64,000 nucleotides of DNA. Source: Gammaproteobacteria bacterium. Lineage in GTDB: Bacteria > Pseudomonadota > Gammaproteobacteria > Steroidobacterales > Steroidobacteraceae. Under the pieces are notes generated by a model. It saw nothing but the letters and a program-made list of their open reading frames with translations. It had not been told where the DNA came from and did not search any database. A program made the position numbers and the translations under genes. Location of the stretch: NCBI GenBank assembly GCA_011391405.1, contig JAABQQ010000260.1, positions 1-64,000 of the forward strand, in the 5' to 3' direction. This document shows positions 43,940 to 54,725 of this stretch, piece after piece (position 1 is the stretch's first letter; every line of letters starts with the position of its first letter).

Positions 43940-45409
43940 ATGCAAGCAACCGCCGCTGCCGTGCTCCGGACAGGTTCCGGCAGACACGCCATAAACCCGT
44001 CCCTGGGGGCTCACGCTCGCCGTCCATGGCTCGCGATGGTCTGCCGGAACCTGTCCGGAGCACGTATCGGCGTTGTTGCGCTTCGAGGCTTTGCTGCTTC
44101 AATTGCGTTGCTCGTCTGCGCCGCGTCCACGGTGGCGTCGGACTTCTCCCGCCTCGGCAAGGACCTCACTCCCGTTGGCGCCGAACGCGCCGGCAATGCG
44201 GACGGCACGATTCCCGCGTGGGAAGGCGGGCTGATGCAGCCTCCCGCCGGCTGGACACCACAGCAGGGCTACATCGATCCATTCCCGGGCGACAAGCCGC
44301 TGTTCACGATCAATTCGACCAACGTCGGCCAGTACGAAGCGAAGCTGACCAAAGGACAGGCCGCGTTGCTGCGGAAGTATCCGCAGAATTTCCGCATGAC
44401 CGTGTATCCGACGCGTCGTACCGTCGGTTATCCGCAGGCCGTGACGGATCGCGTCATCGCGCAGGCAGGCAAGGTCTCGCTGCAGGGCTTCGGACTCAAG
44501 GACCTGAACGGCTCCACCACGCCGTTCCCGATTCCCGAGAACGGCCTGCAGGCGATCTGGAACCACCTGGTGCGCCATCTCGGCGGCGGCATCGTCCGCG
44601 CCGGACACTCGTTCCCGGTCCGACCCAACGGCGACTTCTACAAAATCGGCTTCAGTTCGCAGCGCATCTTCGCGCAGAACGTCGAGAACGTCGAACCCAA
44701 CCGGCTCTTCTACGCGCTCGGTTATTTCACTGAACCGTCGACGCTGCGCGGCACGATCTTCCTGGTGCACGAACCGGTGGACCAGGTCGCGGAACAGCGC
44801 TCGGCGTGGATCTACAACTCCGGACAACGCCGTGTGCGTCGTGCGCCGGATCTTGCGTACGACGGCATCAACGATGGCTCCGAGGGCATGCTGACGACCG
44901 ACCAGGTCGACGGCTACAACGGCGCGCCCGACCGCTACGAATGGCAACTGCTCGGCAAGCGCGAGATTTACGTGCCGTACAACACGTACCGGCTCTCCGA
45001 CAAGTCGCTCAAGTACAAGGACATCATCCAGCCGAAGTCGATCGATCCCGACTACGTGCGCTACGAACTGCACCGCGTGTGGGTGGTGGAAGGCACGCTC
45101 AAGCCGGGCCAGCGCCACATCTACGGCAAGCGCACGCTCTATCTCGATGAAGACAGCTGGTCGGTGCTGGCCGAGGACGCGTACGACACACGCGGCGGCC
45201 TGTGGCGTGCTGCGATGCACGGCCTGCTGCAGGCGTACGACGCGCAGGTTCCGTTCTACCGTTTCGGCCTCTACCACGACCTGAACAGCGGGGGATATCT
45301 CGTCGGCGGTCTCGACAACGAGGTCAAGGAACCGATCCAGTTCAATGCCAAGGCCAAGGTCGGCGACTTCCAGCCGGACGCACTGCGGCGCCTGGGCGGC
45401 ACGCTTTAG
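43940..45409 (+). CDS. DUF1329 outer-membrane lipoprotein-sorting-like protein, N-terminus extended by a repeat
   Basis: 489 residues, DUF1329 family: DFSRLGKDLTPVGAERAGNADGTIPAWEGGL, GFGLKDLNGSTTPFPIPENGLQAIWNHLVRH, ending FGLYHDLNSGGYLVGGL. Such proteins sit in the outer envelope and are often near degradation genes. The start at 43940 has AGGGGG in place. The signal peptide only begins around residue 42 (ARIGVVALRGFAASIALLVCAAS), because residues 7-41 are encoded by an inserted inverted-repeat element. An ATG at 44036 lies within the element. Whether the long N-terminus is exported correctly is unknown. Confidence 0.85.
   Translation: MQATAAAVLRTGSGRHAINPSLGAHARRPWLAMVCRNLSGARIGVVALRGFAASIALLVCAASTVASDFSRLGKDLTPVGAERAGNADGTIPAWEGGLMQPPAGWTPQQGYIDPFPGDKPLFTINSTNVGQYEAKLTKGQAALLRKYPQNFRMTVYPTRRTVGYPQAVTDRVIAQAGKVSLQGFGLKDLNGSTTPFPIPENGLQAIWNHLVRHLGGGIVRAGHSFPVRPNGDFYKIGFSSQRIFAQNVENVEPNRLFYALGYFTEPSTLRGTIFLVHEPVDQVAEQRSAWIYNSGQRRVRRAPDLAYDGINDGSEGMLTTDQVDGYNGAPDRYEWQLLGKREIYVPYNTYRLSDKSLKYKDIIQPKSIDPDYVRYELHRVWVVEGTLKPGQRHIYGKRTLYLDEDSWSVLAEDAYDTRGGLWRAAMHGLLQAYDAQVPFYRFGLYHDLNSGGYLVGGLDNEVKEPIQFNAKAKVGDFQPDALRRLGGTL
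43960..44064. repeat. 26-bp perfect inverted repeat element inserted in a coding start
   Basis: Arms at 43960-43985 and 44039-44064 are perfect reverse complements; the 53-bp middle has a further short stem (GCCAT/ATGGC). The arms contain TGCTCCGG and GTTCCGG words also found in the 27-bp repeat at 34913-34988, in swapped order. The element is 105 bp, a multiple of three, so it keeps the DUF1329 frame open. It looks like a small non-autonomous mobile or REP-type repeat. Confidence 0.8.
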
Positions 45410-45421
45410 CGCGCCGTCAGG

Positions 45422-45700
45422 TCAGTCGAGGCCGAGCTGAAAGCCGGCGTCGAGGTCCTGCTTCGAATAGACCTTGAAGGAGATCAGCGTTTCCGAGCCC
45501 GTGATCCCGGGCAGCTTGCGCATCTTCTCGCTGATCACGCGCGCCAGGTCTTCGTTCTCGCGCACGCGCACCAGTGCGACGAGGTCATACTGTCCGGCTA
45601 CCGAGAACACCTCGCTCACGCCTTCGAGCTCTGCCATCGTCTGTGCCAGTTCAGGCACCTTGTCGGTCTCGGCCTTGATCAGGACGACGGCGGTCACCAT
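45422..45700 (-). CDS. Stand-alone Lrp/AsnC ligand-binding (RAM) domain protein
   Basis: 92 residues consisting only of the AsnC-type sensor domain (VTAVVLIKAETDKVPELAQTMAELEGVSEVFSVAGQYDLVALVRV), with no helix-turn-helix. Such single-domain proteins form ring assemblies and bind amino acids. It is convergent with the DUF1329 gene. A role as an amino-acid sensor is inferred. Confidence 0.88.
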   Translation of the reverse strand: MVTAVVLIKAETDKVPELAQTMAELEGVSEVFSVAGQYDLVALVRVRENEDLARVISEKMRKLPGITGSETLISFKVYSKQDLDAGFQLGLD

Positions 45701-45779
45701 GGCGTTCCCCGGCAGTGCTCGGGCACTGGCAATAATTGAGTGAATGCGTCCATCTTACCGCCGAATCAGCGAAGTCCGA

Positions 45780-46448
45780 TCACTCGCCGTCCAGCTGTTC
45801 CTCCGGCCGGGCCGACCGGAATGCTGGCAGTCGCTCGAGGTGCGCGCAGATCGCGACGAGCCGCGGATAGGGCGTGACATCGACGCTGAAGCGGCGTGCG
45901 TTGTACATCTGCGGCACCAGGCACACGTCCGCGAGGGTCGCGGCGTTGCCGAAGCAGAAGCGCTGCTGGCCAAACTCGACCGGGGCGCCAGGTATCGAAC
46001 CGACCCAGCGCTCAAGCCCTGAGAAACCACGCCCGATCCAGTGAGCCACCCAGCGGTTGACGGCTGCGTCGTCCGCACCGAATTCACGGCGCAGGTAACC
46101 CATGATCGGCAGGTTGTTGAGCGGATGCGTATCGCAGGCGACGACCATGGCCATGCCACGCACGATCGCGCGGTCCCGCGCCGATCCCGGCAGCAGCTGC
46201 GGTTCTGGATGGATCTCTTCGAGGTATTCGCAAATGGCGAGCGATTGCGGGATGACAAAGTCGTCGTCAGCCAGCGCAGGGATCAGACCCTGCGGATTGA
46301 CCGCAAGGTAATCGGGCTTGCGCTGCTCGCCGCCGTCGCGCAGCAGGTGCTTCGGCACGGACTCGTATTCGAGGCCCTTGAGCGCCAGTGCGATACGAAC
46401 GCGGAACGCGGCCGAGCTGCGCCAGTAAGTGTACAGCCGGAATGCCAT
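45780..46448 (-). CDS. maiA: Maleylacetoacetate/maleylpyruvate isomerase (zeta-class GST)
   Basis: 222 residues. The zeta-class signature YWRSSAAFRVRIALALKG (about 8-25) carries the SSCAWRV-like glutathione site. NPQGLIPAL and the C-terminal helical domain complete the fold. It isomerises the cis product of ring cleavage to the fumaryl form. The neighbouring short FAH-family domain resembles fumarylpyruvate hydrolase, so the pair may serve gentisate rather than homogentisate breakdown. No ring-cleavage dioxygenase is in the window. Confidence 0.87.
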   Translation of the reverse strand: MAFRLYTYWRSSAAFRVRIALALKGLEYESVPKHLLRDGGEQRKPDYLAVNPQGLIPALADDDFVIPQSLAICEYLEEIHPEPQLLPGSARDRAIVRGMAMVVACDTHPLNNLPIMGYLRREFGADDAAVNRWVAHWIGRGFSGLERWVGSIPGAPVEFGQQRFCFGNAATLADVCLVPQMYNARRFSVDVTPYPRLVAICAHLERLPAFRSARPEEQLDGE

Positions 46449-46467
46449 GTGCTTCCCCCCGGAGCGT

Positions 46468-47160
46468 TCAGACGATGGTCGTGCGGAGCGTGTCGAGTCC
46501 GTCGATGCCGGCCACGATGCTGTCGCCGCGCTGCACGGCGCCGACGCCGGCTGGCGTGCCGGTGAAGATCAGGTCGCCTGCCTGCAGTTCGAACAGCGTC
46601 GCGAGCTCGGCCACGATCTCGGGCACGCTCCAGATCAACTCGGACAGGTTGGCGTCCTGTCGCGACTGACCGTTGACCTCGAGCCAGATGCGACCCGTCG
46701 TGAGGTGACCACCATCCGACACCGGACGGATCGCCGTAATCGGGGCCGAGTGATCAAACGCCTTCGCGACGTCCCAGGGCAGTCCATTGTCCTTTGCGTG
46801 CGTCTGCAGGTCGCGACGCGTCAGGTCGTTGCCGACCGCGTACCCAAACACGTGCCCGAGCGCCTCCGTCGCCGAGATCTGCTTGCCGCCCTTGCCGATC
46901 GCGACGACGAGCTCCACCTCGTGGTGCAGGTTCGACGTGCGCGGTGGATAACGCACCGGCGAGCCGTTCGCGACCACTGCGTCGGCAGGTTTGGTGAAGA
47001 AACACGGCGGCTCGCGCGTCGGATCGGAGCCCATCTCGCGCGCGTGCGCAGCGTAATTGCGCCCGACGCAGTAGATGCGGTGCACGGGGAAACGTACGGC
47101 AGTGCCAGAAATCGCGACGGTAGGTCGCGGTACGGCGAACGGTAGCGGGTCGGCTGTCAT
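46468..47160 (-). CDS. Fumarylacetoacetate hydrolase family protein (fumarylpyruvate-hydrolase-like), internal start
   Basis: 230 residues from the ATG at 47160, preceded by GAGGAG at 6-7 bp, so separate translation is likely. It has the FAH catalytic fold: IYCVGRNYAAHAREMG, PPCFFTKPADAVV, metal ligands in HHEVELVVAIGKGG, GYAVGNDLTRRDLQ, and TGTPAGVGAVQRGD. The short length and PTREPPCFFTKP block favour fumarylpyruvate hydrolase (NagK type). It lies next to the zeta-class isomerase. Confidence 0.82.
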   Translation of the reverse strand: MTADPLPFAVPRPTVAISGTAVRFPVHRIYCVGRNYAAHAREMGSDPTREPPCFFTKPADAVVANGSPVRYPPRTSNLHHEVELVVAIGKGGKQISATEALGHVFGYAVGNDLTRRDLQTHAKDNGLPWDVAKAFDHSAPITAIRPVSDGGHLTTGRIWLEVNGQSRQDANLSELIWSVPEIVAELATLFELQAGDLIFTGTPAGVGAVQRGDSIVAGIDGLDTLRTTIV

Positions 47161-47730
47161 CGTATGCTCCTCGGTGTGCGAACGTGCCGACGCCTGCACG
47201 CGCAGCAACTCGGGCAGGAAGACTTCCTGCACGAGGATCGGCAGGCCGCCGAGCCTGTACACCGCGCGGCGGGCCCACATGGATGCGTCACCCGTAACGA
47301 CGCGTGCGGCCTCGGCAAGCGGGTGGGCCGCAGGAAGTTCCGCGTATTCGAGCGGCTCGCGCTCGAGCGGATCGTCCACCTGGCGCAGCGCCTCGCCGAG
47401 CGGCGAGTCGCCGAGTTCGCGCAGCCACGGGTAATGTCCAACCGTCGAGGCGGGCAACACGGTCTGCGCGAACACAATGCGCTCGCCGCTGGCGCAGAAC
47501 TCAACTTCGCGCAGCAGGCAGGTTTCGTCGTCGACCTTGAGCCGTTCGCGCAGAGGTGTGGAGAGCGCGGATTCACGCAAGCCGCCCAGTCGCCGAAATC
47601 CCATCGCCGAACCGCACAACGCCCGGACGCGCGCCGTGAGCATTCCCGGCTCGGCGAGCCAGGACAGCAGGTCGTGGGGCACGCGCGCCGAAACGGCGGT
47701 AAGGGGTGACCAGTACGAGGGGTTGGCCAA
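46468..47730 (-). CDS. Chorismate lyase (UbiC) domain read through into a fumarylpyruvate-hydrolase-like domain
   Basis: A single open frame of 420 residues from a TTG at 47730. Residues about 1-185 are UbiC-like: WLAEPGMLTARVRALC, LLREVEFCASGERIVFAQTVLPASTV, LGDSPLGEAL, WARRAVYRLGGLPILVQEVFLP, with the Arg and Glu that bind and act on chorismate. UbiC makes 4-hydroxybenzoate for ubiquinone. No stop codon separates it from the FAH-type domain (residues 191-420), whose own ATG lies at 47160 behind a good Shine-Dalgarno. It may be a fused protein, a pair of products, or both. The UbiC half starts 15 bp after the acyl-CoA dehydrogenase stop. Confidence 0.65.
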   Translation of the reverse strand: MANPSYWSPLTAVSARVPHDLLSWLAEPGMLTARVRALCGSAMGFRRLGGLRESALSTPLRERLKVDDETCLLREVEFCASGERIVFAQTVLPASTVGHYPWLRELGDSPLGEALRQVDDPLEREPLEYAELPAAHPLAEAARVVTGDASMWARRAVYRLGGLPILVQEVFLPELLRVQASARSHTEEHTMTADPLPFAVPRPTVAISGTAVRFPVHRIYCVGRNYAAHAREMGSDPTREPPCFFTKPADAVVANGSPVRYPPRTSNLHHEVELVVAIGKGGKQISATEALGHVFGYAVGNDLTRRDLQTHAKDNGLPWDVAKAFDHSAPITAIRPVSDGGHLTTGRIWLEVNGQSRQDANLSELIWSVPEIVAELATLFELQAGDLIFTGTPAGVGAVQRGDSIVAGIDGLDTLRTTIV

Positions 47731-47744
47731 GAGCCTGCCGCGTG

Positions 47745-49532
47745 TCAGAACTGGTCGGCGGTCAGCGCCATGATCGAGCTGCTGCCGGCGCGCACGGCGA
47801 CGCCGTAGGCCAGCACACGCGGCAGCACGTGCTCCGCATAGAACCTGGCCATCAGCACCTGCGTGCGCAGGAAGACCGGGTCGGTGCCGTCGGTCTCGAG
47901 CTTGGTGGTCGCGACCAGCGCGCCGCGTGCCAGCTGCCAGCCGCCGATGACGGTGCCCATCAACATCAGGTAGTTGAACGCAGCGGACCCGACGAGTTCC
48001 GGATCCTTGCGCTCGCCGGCGAGCAGGTGCGACGAGCACAGCACGAGTTCGTCGAGTCCTTTCGCGAGCCACAGGCGGACGCTCGCCATGCCCTCGCCCG
48101 CGTTGGCGAGCGGCGCGTCGACGAGACGCATTTCCGACACGAACGCCGAGACGGTGGCGCCGCCGTCGCGCATCAGCTTGCGGCCGACGAGATCGATCGC
48201 CTGGATCGCGTTCGTGCCTTCGTAGATCGAAGCGATGCGCGCGTCGCGATAGAACTGCGCAACGCCGGTCTCCTCGACGTAACCCATGCCGCCGTGCACC
48301 TGGATGCCGAGGGCCGTGACGTCCTGTCCGATTTCAGACGAGAACGCCTTGGCGATCGGCGTCATCAGGTCGCCGCGCGCAATCCAGGCCGCCGACGTCT
48401 CCGGCGTGTCGCCGTAGTTGCCGCGATCGAGGCACGACGCCGTGTAGTAGCAGATTGCCCGGCACGCCTGCGTGAGCGAACGCATCAGCAGCAGCGTGCG
48501 GCGGATGTCGGGATGACGAATGATCGCAACGCGGCCCTTTTCGCCCGGGGCGCGGCCCTGCACGCGATCACGCGCGTACTTGACGGACGCCTGGTACGAG
48601 CGGTCGGCGAGGCCCACACCCTGCGCACCGACGCCGAGGCGCATGTAGTTCATCATCGTGAACATGGCGGCGAGACCTTCGTTCTGCACGCCGACCAGGT
48701 AGCCCAGCGCCCCGCCACTGTCGCCGAACGCCATCACGCATGTGGGGCTCGCGTGGATGCCGAGCTTGTGCTCGACCGACACCGGGAACACGTCGTTGCG
48801 CTCGCCCGGCGTGCCGTCGGCATTCAGCTTGTACTTCGGGACGAGGAACAGTGAGATGCCCTTGGTGCCCTGCGGCGCGCCTGGCAGCCTCGCCAGCACC
48901 AGGTGCACGATATTCGACGTCATGGGGTGGTCGCCCCACGTGATGTAGATCTTGCGTCCAGTCAGCCGGTAGCTGCCGTCGGCCTGCGGTTCCGCACGAG
49001 TCGTGAGCGCGGCCAGATCAGATCCCGCCTGCGGCTCGGTGAGGCACATCGTGCCGGTCCATTCCCCCGAGACGAGCTTGCCGAGGTACTGCGCCTTCAA
49101 CTCATCGGAACCGTGACGATCGAGCGCGAGGATCGCACCCTGCGAAAGCTCGGGGCACAACGCGAAGGCTACGTTGGCGCTCGCCCACATCTCATCGCAT
49201 GCGATGGAGATCGTCTTCGGCAGGCCCTGGCCGCCGAAGTCGGGATTCGCGGCGATGCCGGGCCAGCCGCCTGCGCTGAACCTGGCATAGGCGTCGGTGA
49301 ACTCAGGAGGAACCTGCACCGCCCGGTCCACGACCTGCACGCCCTTGCGATCACCGAGCCAGTTGGTCGGTGCGAGCACGCCGCTGGCGAAGCGACCGGC
49401 CTCTTCGAGCACGGCCTCGACCGTATCCGCATCGACCGCGGAATACGCTTGCAGCGCCGCGACGTTCTTGAAATCGGCGAGGTGCTCGATCGTGAATCGC
49501 ATCTGCTGCAGGGGGGCGCTGTAATCGGGCAT
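47745..49532 (-). CDS. Acyl-CoA dehydrogenase (long, DmdC/AidB-like type)
   Basis: 595 residues, with the extra N-terminal and C-terminal segments of the larger acyl-CoA dehydrogenase subfamily (AcylCoA_DH_N and the acetyl-CoA-dehydrogenase C-terminal-like domain). FAD-binding MCLTEPQAGSDLAAL and KIYITWGDH are present. The catalytic base is the Glu in ASIYEGTNAIQAIDLV. The start ATG at 49532 has CGGAG upstream; the open frame before it is not family-like. It heads the leftward cluster with UbiC/FAH and the isomerase. Substrate chain length is not clear. Confidence 0.9.
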   Translation of the reverse strand: MPDYSAPLQQMRFTIEHLADFKNVAALQAYSAVDADTVEAVLEEAGRFASGVLAPTNWLGDRKGVQVVDRAVQVPPEFTDAYARFSAGGWPGIAANPDFGGQGLPKTISIACDEMWASANVAFALCPELSQGAILALDRHGSDELKAQYLGKLVSGEWTGTMCLTEPQAGSDLAALTTRAEPQADGSYRLTGRKIYITWGDHPMTSNIVHLVLARLPGAPQGTKGISLFLVPKYKLNADGTPGERNDVFPVSVEHKLGIHASPTCVMAFGDSGGALGYLVGVQNEGLAAMFTMMNYMRLGVGAQGVGLADRSYQASVKYARDRVQGRAPGEKGRVAIIRHPDIRRTLLLMRSLTQACRAICYYTASCLDRGNYGDTPETSAAWIARGDLMTPIAKAFSSEIGQDVTALGIQVHGGMGYVEETGVAQFYRDARIASIYEGTNAIQAIDLVGRKLMRDGGATVSAFVSEMRLVDAPLANAGEGMASVRLWLAKGLDELVLCSSHLLAGERKDPELVGSAAFNYLMLMGTVIGGWQLARGALVATTKLETDGTDPVFLRTQVLMARFYAEHVLPRVLAYGVAVRAGSSSIMALTADQF

Positions 49533-49651
49533 GGTCGGCTCCGGCGGGATCGATTGTGCTGTGCAACAATCCATTTTGCCCTGCCCGGGCGGGTCCTGCC
49601 ATGCCGGCCCGGCCCACGCGGGTACAATCGCTTTCTTGCCGCGAGGTTCGG

Positions 49652-50116
49652 ATGAGCATCTGGTTTCGACCCACGACGATCGAGCAGGTCCAGGCCACCT
49701 TCAGTGGCGTCCGCGACATCAACCTGCACCTGGACATCAGGCTGACCGAGATCGGCGACGATTTCCTGCGCGGGTCGATTCCAGTGGACGAACGCACCCG
49801 CCAGCCTTTCGGCCTGCTGCACGGCGGGGCCAGTGTCGTGCTGGCTGAATCACTGGGCAGCACTGCAAGCAATCTCTGTCTCGATACCGGCAAATTCTAT
49901 GCCGTAGGGCAGGAGATCAGCGCAAATCACCTCCGTTCGGCGCGCTCCGGACGGGTGACCGGAACGGCCCGGCCAGTGCATCTGGGTGGCCGGTCCCAGG
50001 TCTGGGACATCCAGCTGCAGGACGAGGCTGGCCGGCTGACCTGCGTTTCGCGACTGACCATGGCCGTCATCGCGGCGCCCGGGAGAGGCATGACGCTCGT
50101 TGGGACGGAGAAATGA
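49652..50116 (+). CDS. PaaI/YdiI-type acyl-CoA thioesterase
   Basis: 154-residue hotdog-fold thioesterase. The family core is RQPFGLLHGGASVVLAESLGSTASN, with the HGG loop and the catalytic acidic residue on the following helix. TACAAT at 49623-49628 could be the -10, and GAGG precedes the ATG. It hydrolyses aromatic or acyl CoA thioesters (MenI/PaaI relatives). The stop overlaps lptM by 4 bp. Confidence 0.9.
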   Translation: MSIWFRPTTIEQVQATFSGVRDINLHLDIRLTEIGDDFLRGSIPVDERTRQPFGLLHGGASVVLAESLGSTASNLCLDTGKFYAVGQEISANHLRSARSGRVTGTARPVHLGGRSQVWDIQLQDEAGRLTCVSRLTMAVIAAPGRGMTLVGTEK

Positions 50117-50389
50117 TGAAGCACACCTCCGGTAACGCCTTGGTGGCGATCTTGCTGGCCGCGGTGGCCGCGAGCGGCTGCGGCCTCAAGGGCGCGCTCA
50201 CCTTGCCGTCGAAGTCCGATGAGATCGTGATCCGTGCGCCAGGCCAGACCGCGCCAGCGGAAGGCGAGGTGCCGGCAACGACACCCGCCACCACACCTGC
50301 GGAACCAGCCCAGGAAACTCCAGCCAAACCCAGGGACGAGCGCATCCCGCCCCCGCCGCTGCCGGGTGGGAAACCAGGCACCGCGCGCG

Positions 50390-50397
<8 letters not shown>
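50113..50397 (+). CDS. lptM: LPS translocon-associated lipoprotein LptM
   Basis: 94 residues. A signal peptide ends in the lipobox ASGC, followed directly by CGLKGALTLP, the short conserved LptM motif (CG.KG.L..P) that fits into the LptD barrel and aids its disulfide maturation. The rest is a Pro/Thr/Ala-rich tail with no fold. It overlaps the thioesterase stop (ATGATG) and its 3' end overlaps the polA GTG. Confidence 0.8.
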
Positions 50398-53128
<2,731 letters not shown>

Positions 53129-53205
53129 ACTTCGCCACGGCGCGGTCATCCAAACAACCGTAAAATGCATCATCCGGGCGTCCCGCCCAGTTCAGGAGAC
53201 ATATC

Positions 53206-53763
53206 GTGCGCAAGACCCTCATCGCCGCGGCGCTCGCGGCTTCATTCAGCCTGCTCAGCTTGCCCGCTCTATCTGCCGACAACGGCATCTATCTCGGCGC
53301 CAGCGTCGGTCAAAGCGGCGTCCAGTACGACGAGGATTTCGAAGGCGAGAATTTCAGCTTCGACGCCAGCGCGACGGGGTTCAAGGCGATCGCTGGCTGG
53401 CGCTTCATCGACTGGCTGGCCGTGGAGGCCAACTACGTCGATCTCGGCTCCGGCGACGACAACGTGCTGGGCACAAGGGTTGAAAGCGACGTCAATGGCG
53501 TCTCGCTGTCAGCGGTGGGTTTCGTACCCGTCGGTCCGGTGGACCTGTTCGCGCGCGTGGGCGCCGTCAACTGGAATGCGGATCTCGAGGCGCCGAGCCT
53601 CGGTGTGAGCGCGAGTGACGACGGCACCGACCTGACCTACGGCGTCGGCGCCCAGTTTCGCGTGTGGAGCCTCAGCATCCGCGGCGAATACGAAGTATTC
53701 GATATTTCCGACGCGGACACGGTCGATATGTTCTCGATCGGTGTCACCTGGACGTTCCTGTAA
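53206..53763 (+). CDS. Small outer-membrane beta-barrel protein
   Basis: 185 residues. Signal peptide residues 1-24 end ALSADN. The mature part reads as eight alternating strands (GIYLGASVGQSGVQY, GFKAIAGWRFIDWLAVEANYVDLG, FVPVGPVDLFARVGAVNW, TYGVGAQFRVWSLSIRGEYEVFD), ending in VTWTFL with the C-terminal Phe-type barrel signal. It is OmpA-N/OmpW-like in size. The start is GTG with AGGAGA upstream; TAAAAT at 53161-53166 could be the -10. Confidence 0.88.
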   Translation: MRKTLIAAALAASFSLLSLPALSADNGIYLGASVGQSGVQYDEDFEGENFSFDASATGFKAIAGWRFIDWLAVEANYVDLGSGDDNVLGTRVESDVNGVSLSAVGFVPVGPVDLFARVGAVNWNADLEAPSLGVSASDDGTDLTYGVGAQFRVWSLSIRGEYEVFDISDADTVDMFSIGVTWTFL

Positions 53764-53769
53764 TTTAAC

Positions 53770-53988
53770 CCATTGACCGGCAATGGATTATTGGCGGGTT
53801 AGACACGGAAAGTAACCAGGCTGGAGGCAGCCGGAACTTTCGCGATGAGACCCCCTCTAATCCGTTTGAGCGTCCTTGTGATGCTTGGCGTTGGCCTCTC
53901 TCCCTGGGCCCAACGTCTGCCCGGTCATCCCCCAATACCGGGTTGATTTGCCCCGGCTGGATCCACAGGTCCAGCCGGGGTTTCTTTT
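53770..53988 (+). ncRNA. Structured 3' region or candidate small RNA with intrinsic terminator
   Basis: Between the barrel gene and engB there are several stems: CCATTG-N5-CAATGG (53770-53786), CGGGTTAGA pairing with TCTAATCCG around an inner GGAAAGT/ACTTTC arm (about 53796-53870), CCCGGT/ACCGGG (about 53920-53942), and a terminator at 53951-53988. The polA-engB interval carries Spot 42 in E. coli and ErsA in Pseudomonas, so a trans-acting RNA here is possible by position; no sequence homology is claimed. Confidence 0.35.
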
Positions 53989-54584
53989 ATGCGTTTGCCA
54001 TCGAGAAGCCTTTCCATCGCGCCACGAGCCTCCTGCACGCCGTCCCCTGAGTGTGCAGAGAAGAGCTGCACGGTGACGAGGCCGTCCCGCGGCAATTTGC
54101 GGCGGACCCCCTGCAGCGCATTGCCCGCCGCGCCGCGGCCGAGCTTGTCGGCCTTGGTCAGGAGGATGTGCACCGGCAGGTTGCGCGATGTCGCCAGCTT
54201 CAGCATGTCCTGGTCGTGGTCGGTCAGCGGGTGACGCACGTCCATGACGACGATGGTGCCTAGCAGGGACTCCCGTTTGCCGAAGTACCCCGTCAGCAGC
54301 GTGCCCCAGTGCGCGCGCATTTCCCCCGCCACCTTTGCGAACCCGTATCCCGGCAGGTCGACGAGCCGGCGGCCCGCCTGCAGCTCGAAAAAATTGAGCA
54401 GCCGGGTGGCGCCTGGACTCTTGCTGGTCCTGGCCAGCCCCTTGCGCTGGGTGACCGCGTTGATGGCACTCGACTTGCCCGCATTGGAGCGGCCAGCCAC
54501 GGCAACTTCGACGCCCGTGTCCGGCGGCAACTGCCCGAGTTTATTCGCGCTGGTCAGGAATCGGACTTCGGGGTATGCGGCCAT
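53925..54584 (-). CDS. engB: Ribosome biogenesis GTPase EngB (YsxC/YihA)
   Basis: 219 residues. G1 is GRSNAGKSS, the switch region carries KSPGATRLLNFF, G3 is DLPGYG, G4 is TKADK, and G5 SAHSGDG; these are the EngB-specific forms. It is needed for 50S subunit maturation. AGGAAAC precedes the ATG at 54584. The C-terminal 20 or so residues (PAGPVDPAGANQPG) are encoded by the hairpin of an opposing terminator and look unstructured. Confidence 0.94.
   Translation of the reverse strand: MAAYPEVRFLTSANKLGQLPPDTGVEVAVAGRSNAGKSSAINAVTQRKGLARTSKSPGATRLLNFFELQAGRRLVDLPGYGFAKVAGEMRAHWGTLLTGYFGKRESLLGTIVVMDVRHPLTDHDQDMLKLATSRNLPVHILLTKADKLGRGAAGNALQGVRRKLPRDGLVTVQLFSAHSGDGVQEARGAMERLLDGKRIKETPAGPVDPAGANQPGIGG
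53951..53988 (+). terminator. Intrinsic terminator overlapping the 3' end of engB
   Basis: CCCCGGCTGGA (53951-53961), 8-bp loop, TCCAGCCGGGG (53970-53980), then TTTCTTTT. An 11-bp perfect stem with a U-tract in the rightward direction. It would end transcripts from the barrel gene or a small RNA, and lies inside the last codons of the opposing engB. Confidence 0.85.
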
Positions 54585-54725
54585 GTTTCCTGTCCGTGGG
54601 ACGCGCCCACGACGCGCGAAGGCCTTAGTGTACAATTTGCGGCTAGCCCGGCAGGCCGCAGAACAGCAAAGTCCCCGGCCTTTTCTGCGCCGGCGCCCGT
54701 TCGGTTTCTGGGAGTGAATGCAGTC

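Noticed and set aside
53764-53924. Known riboswitch or 4.5S/6S RNA
   Set aside because: I compared the visible motifs with SRP, 6S, TPP, c-di-GMP and fluoride patterns from memory and none fits.
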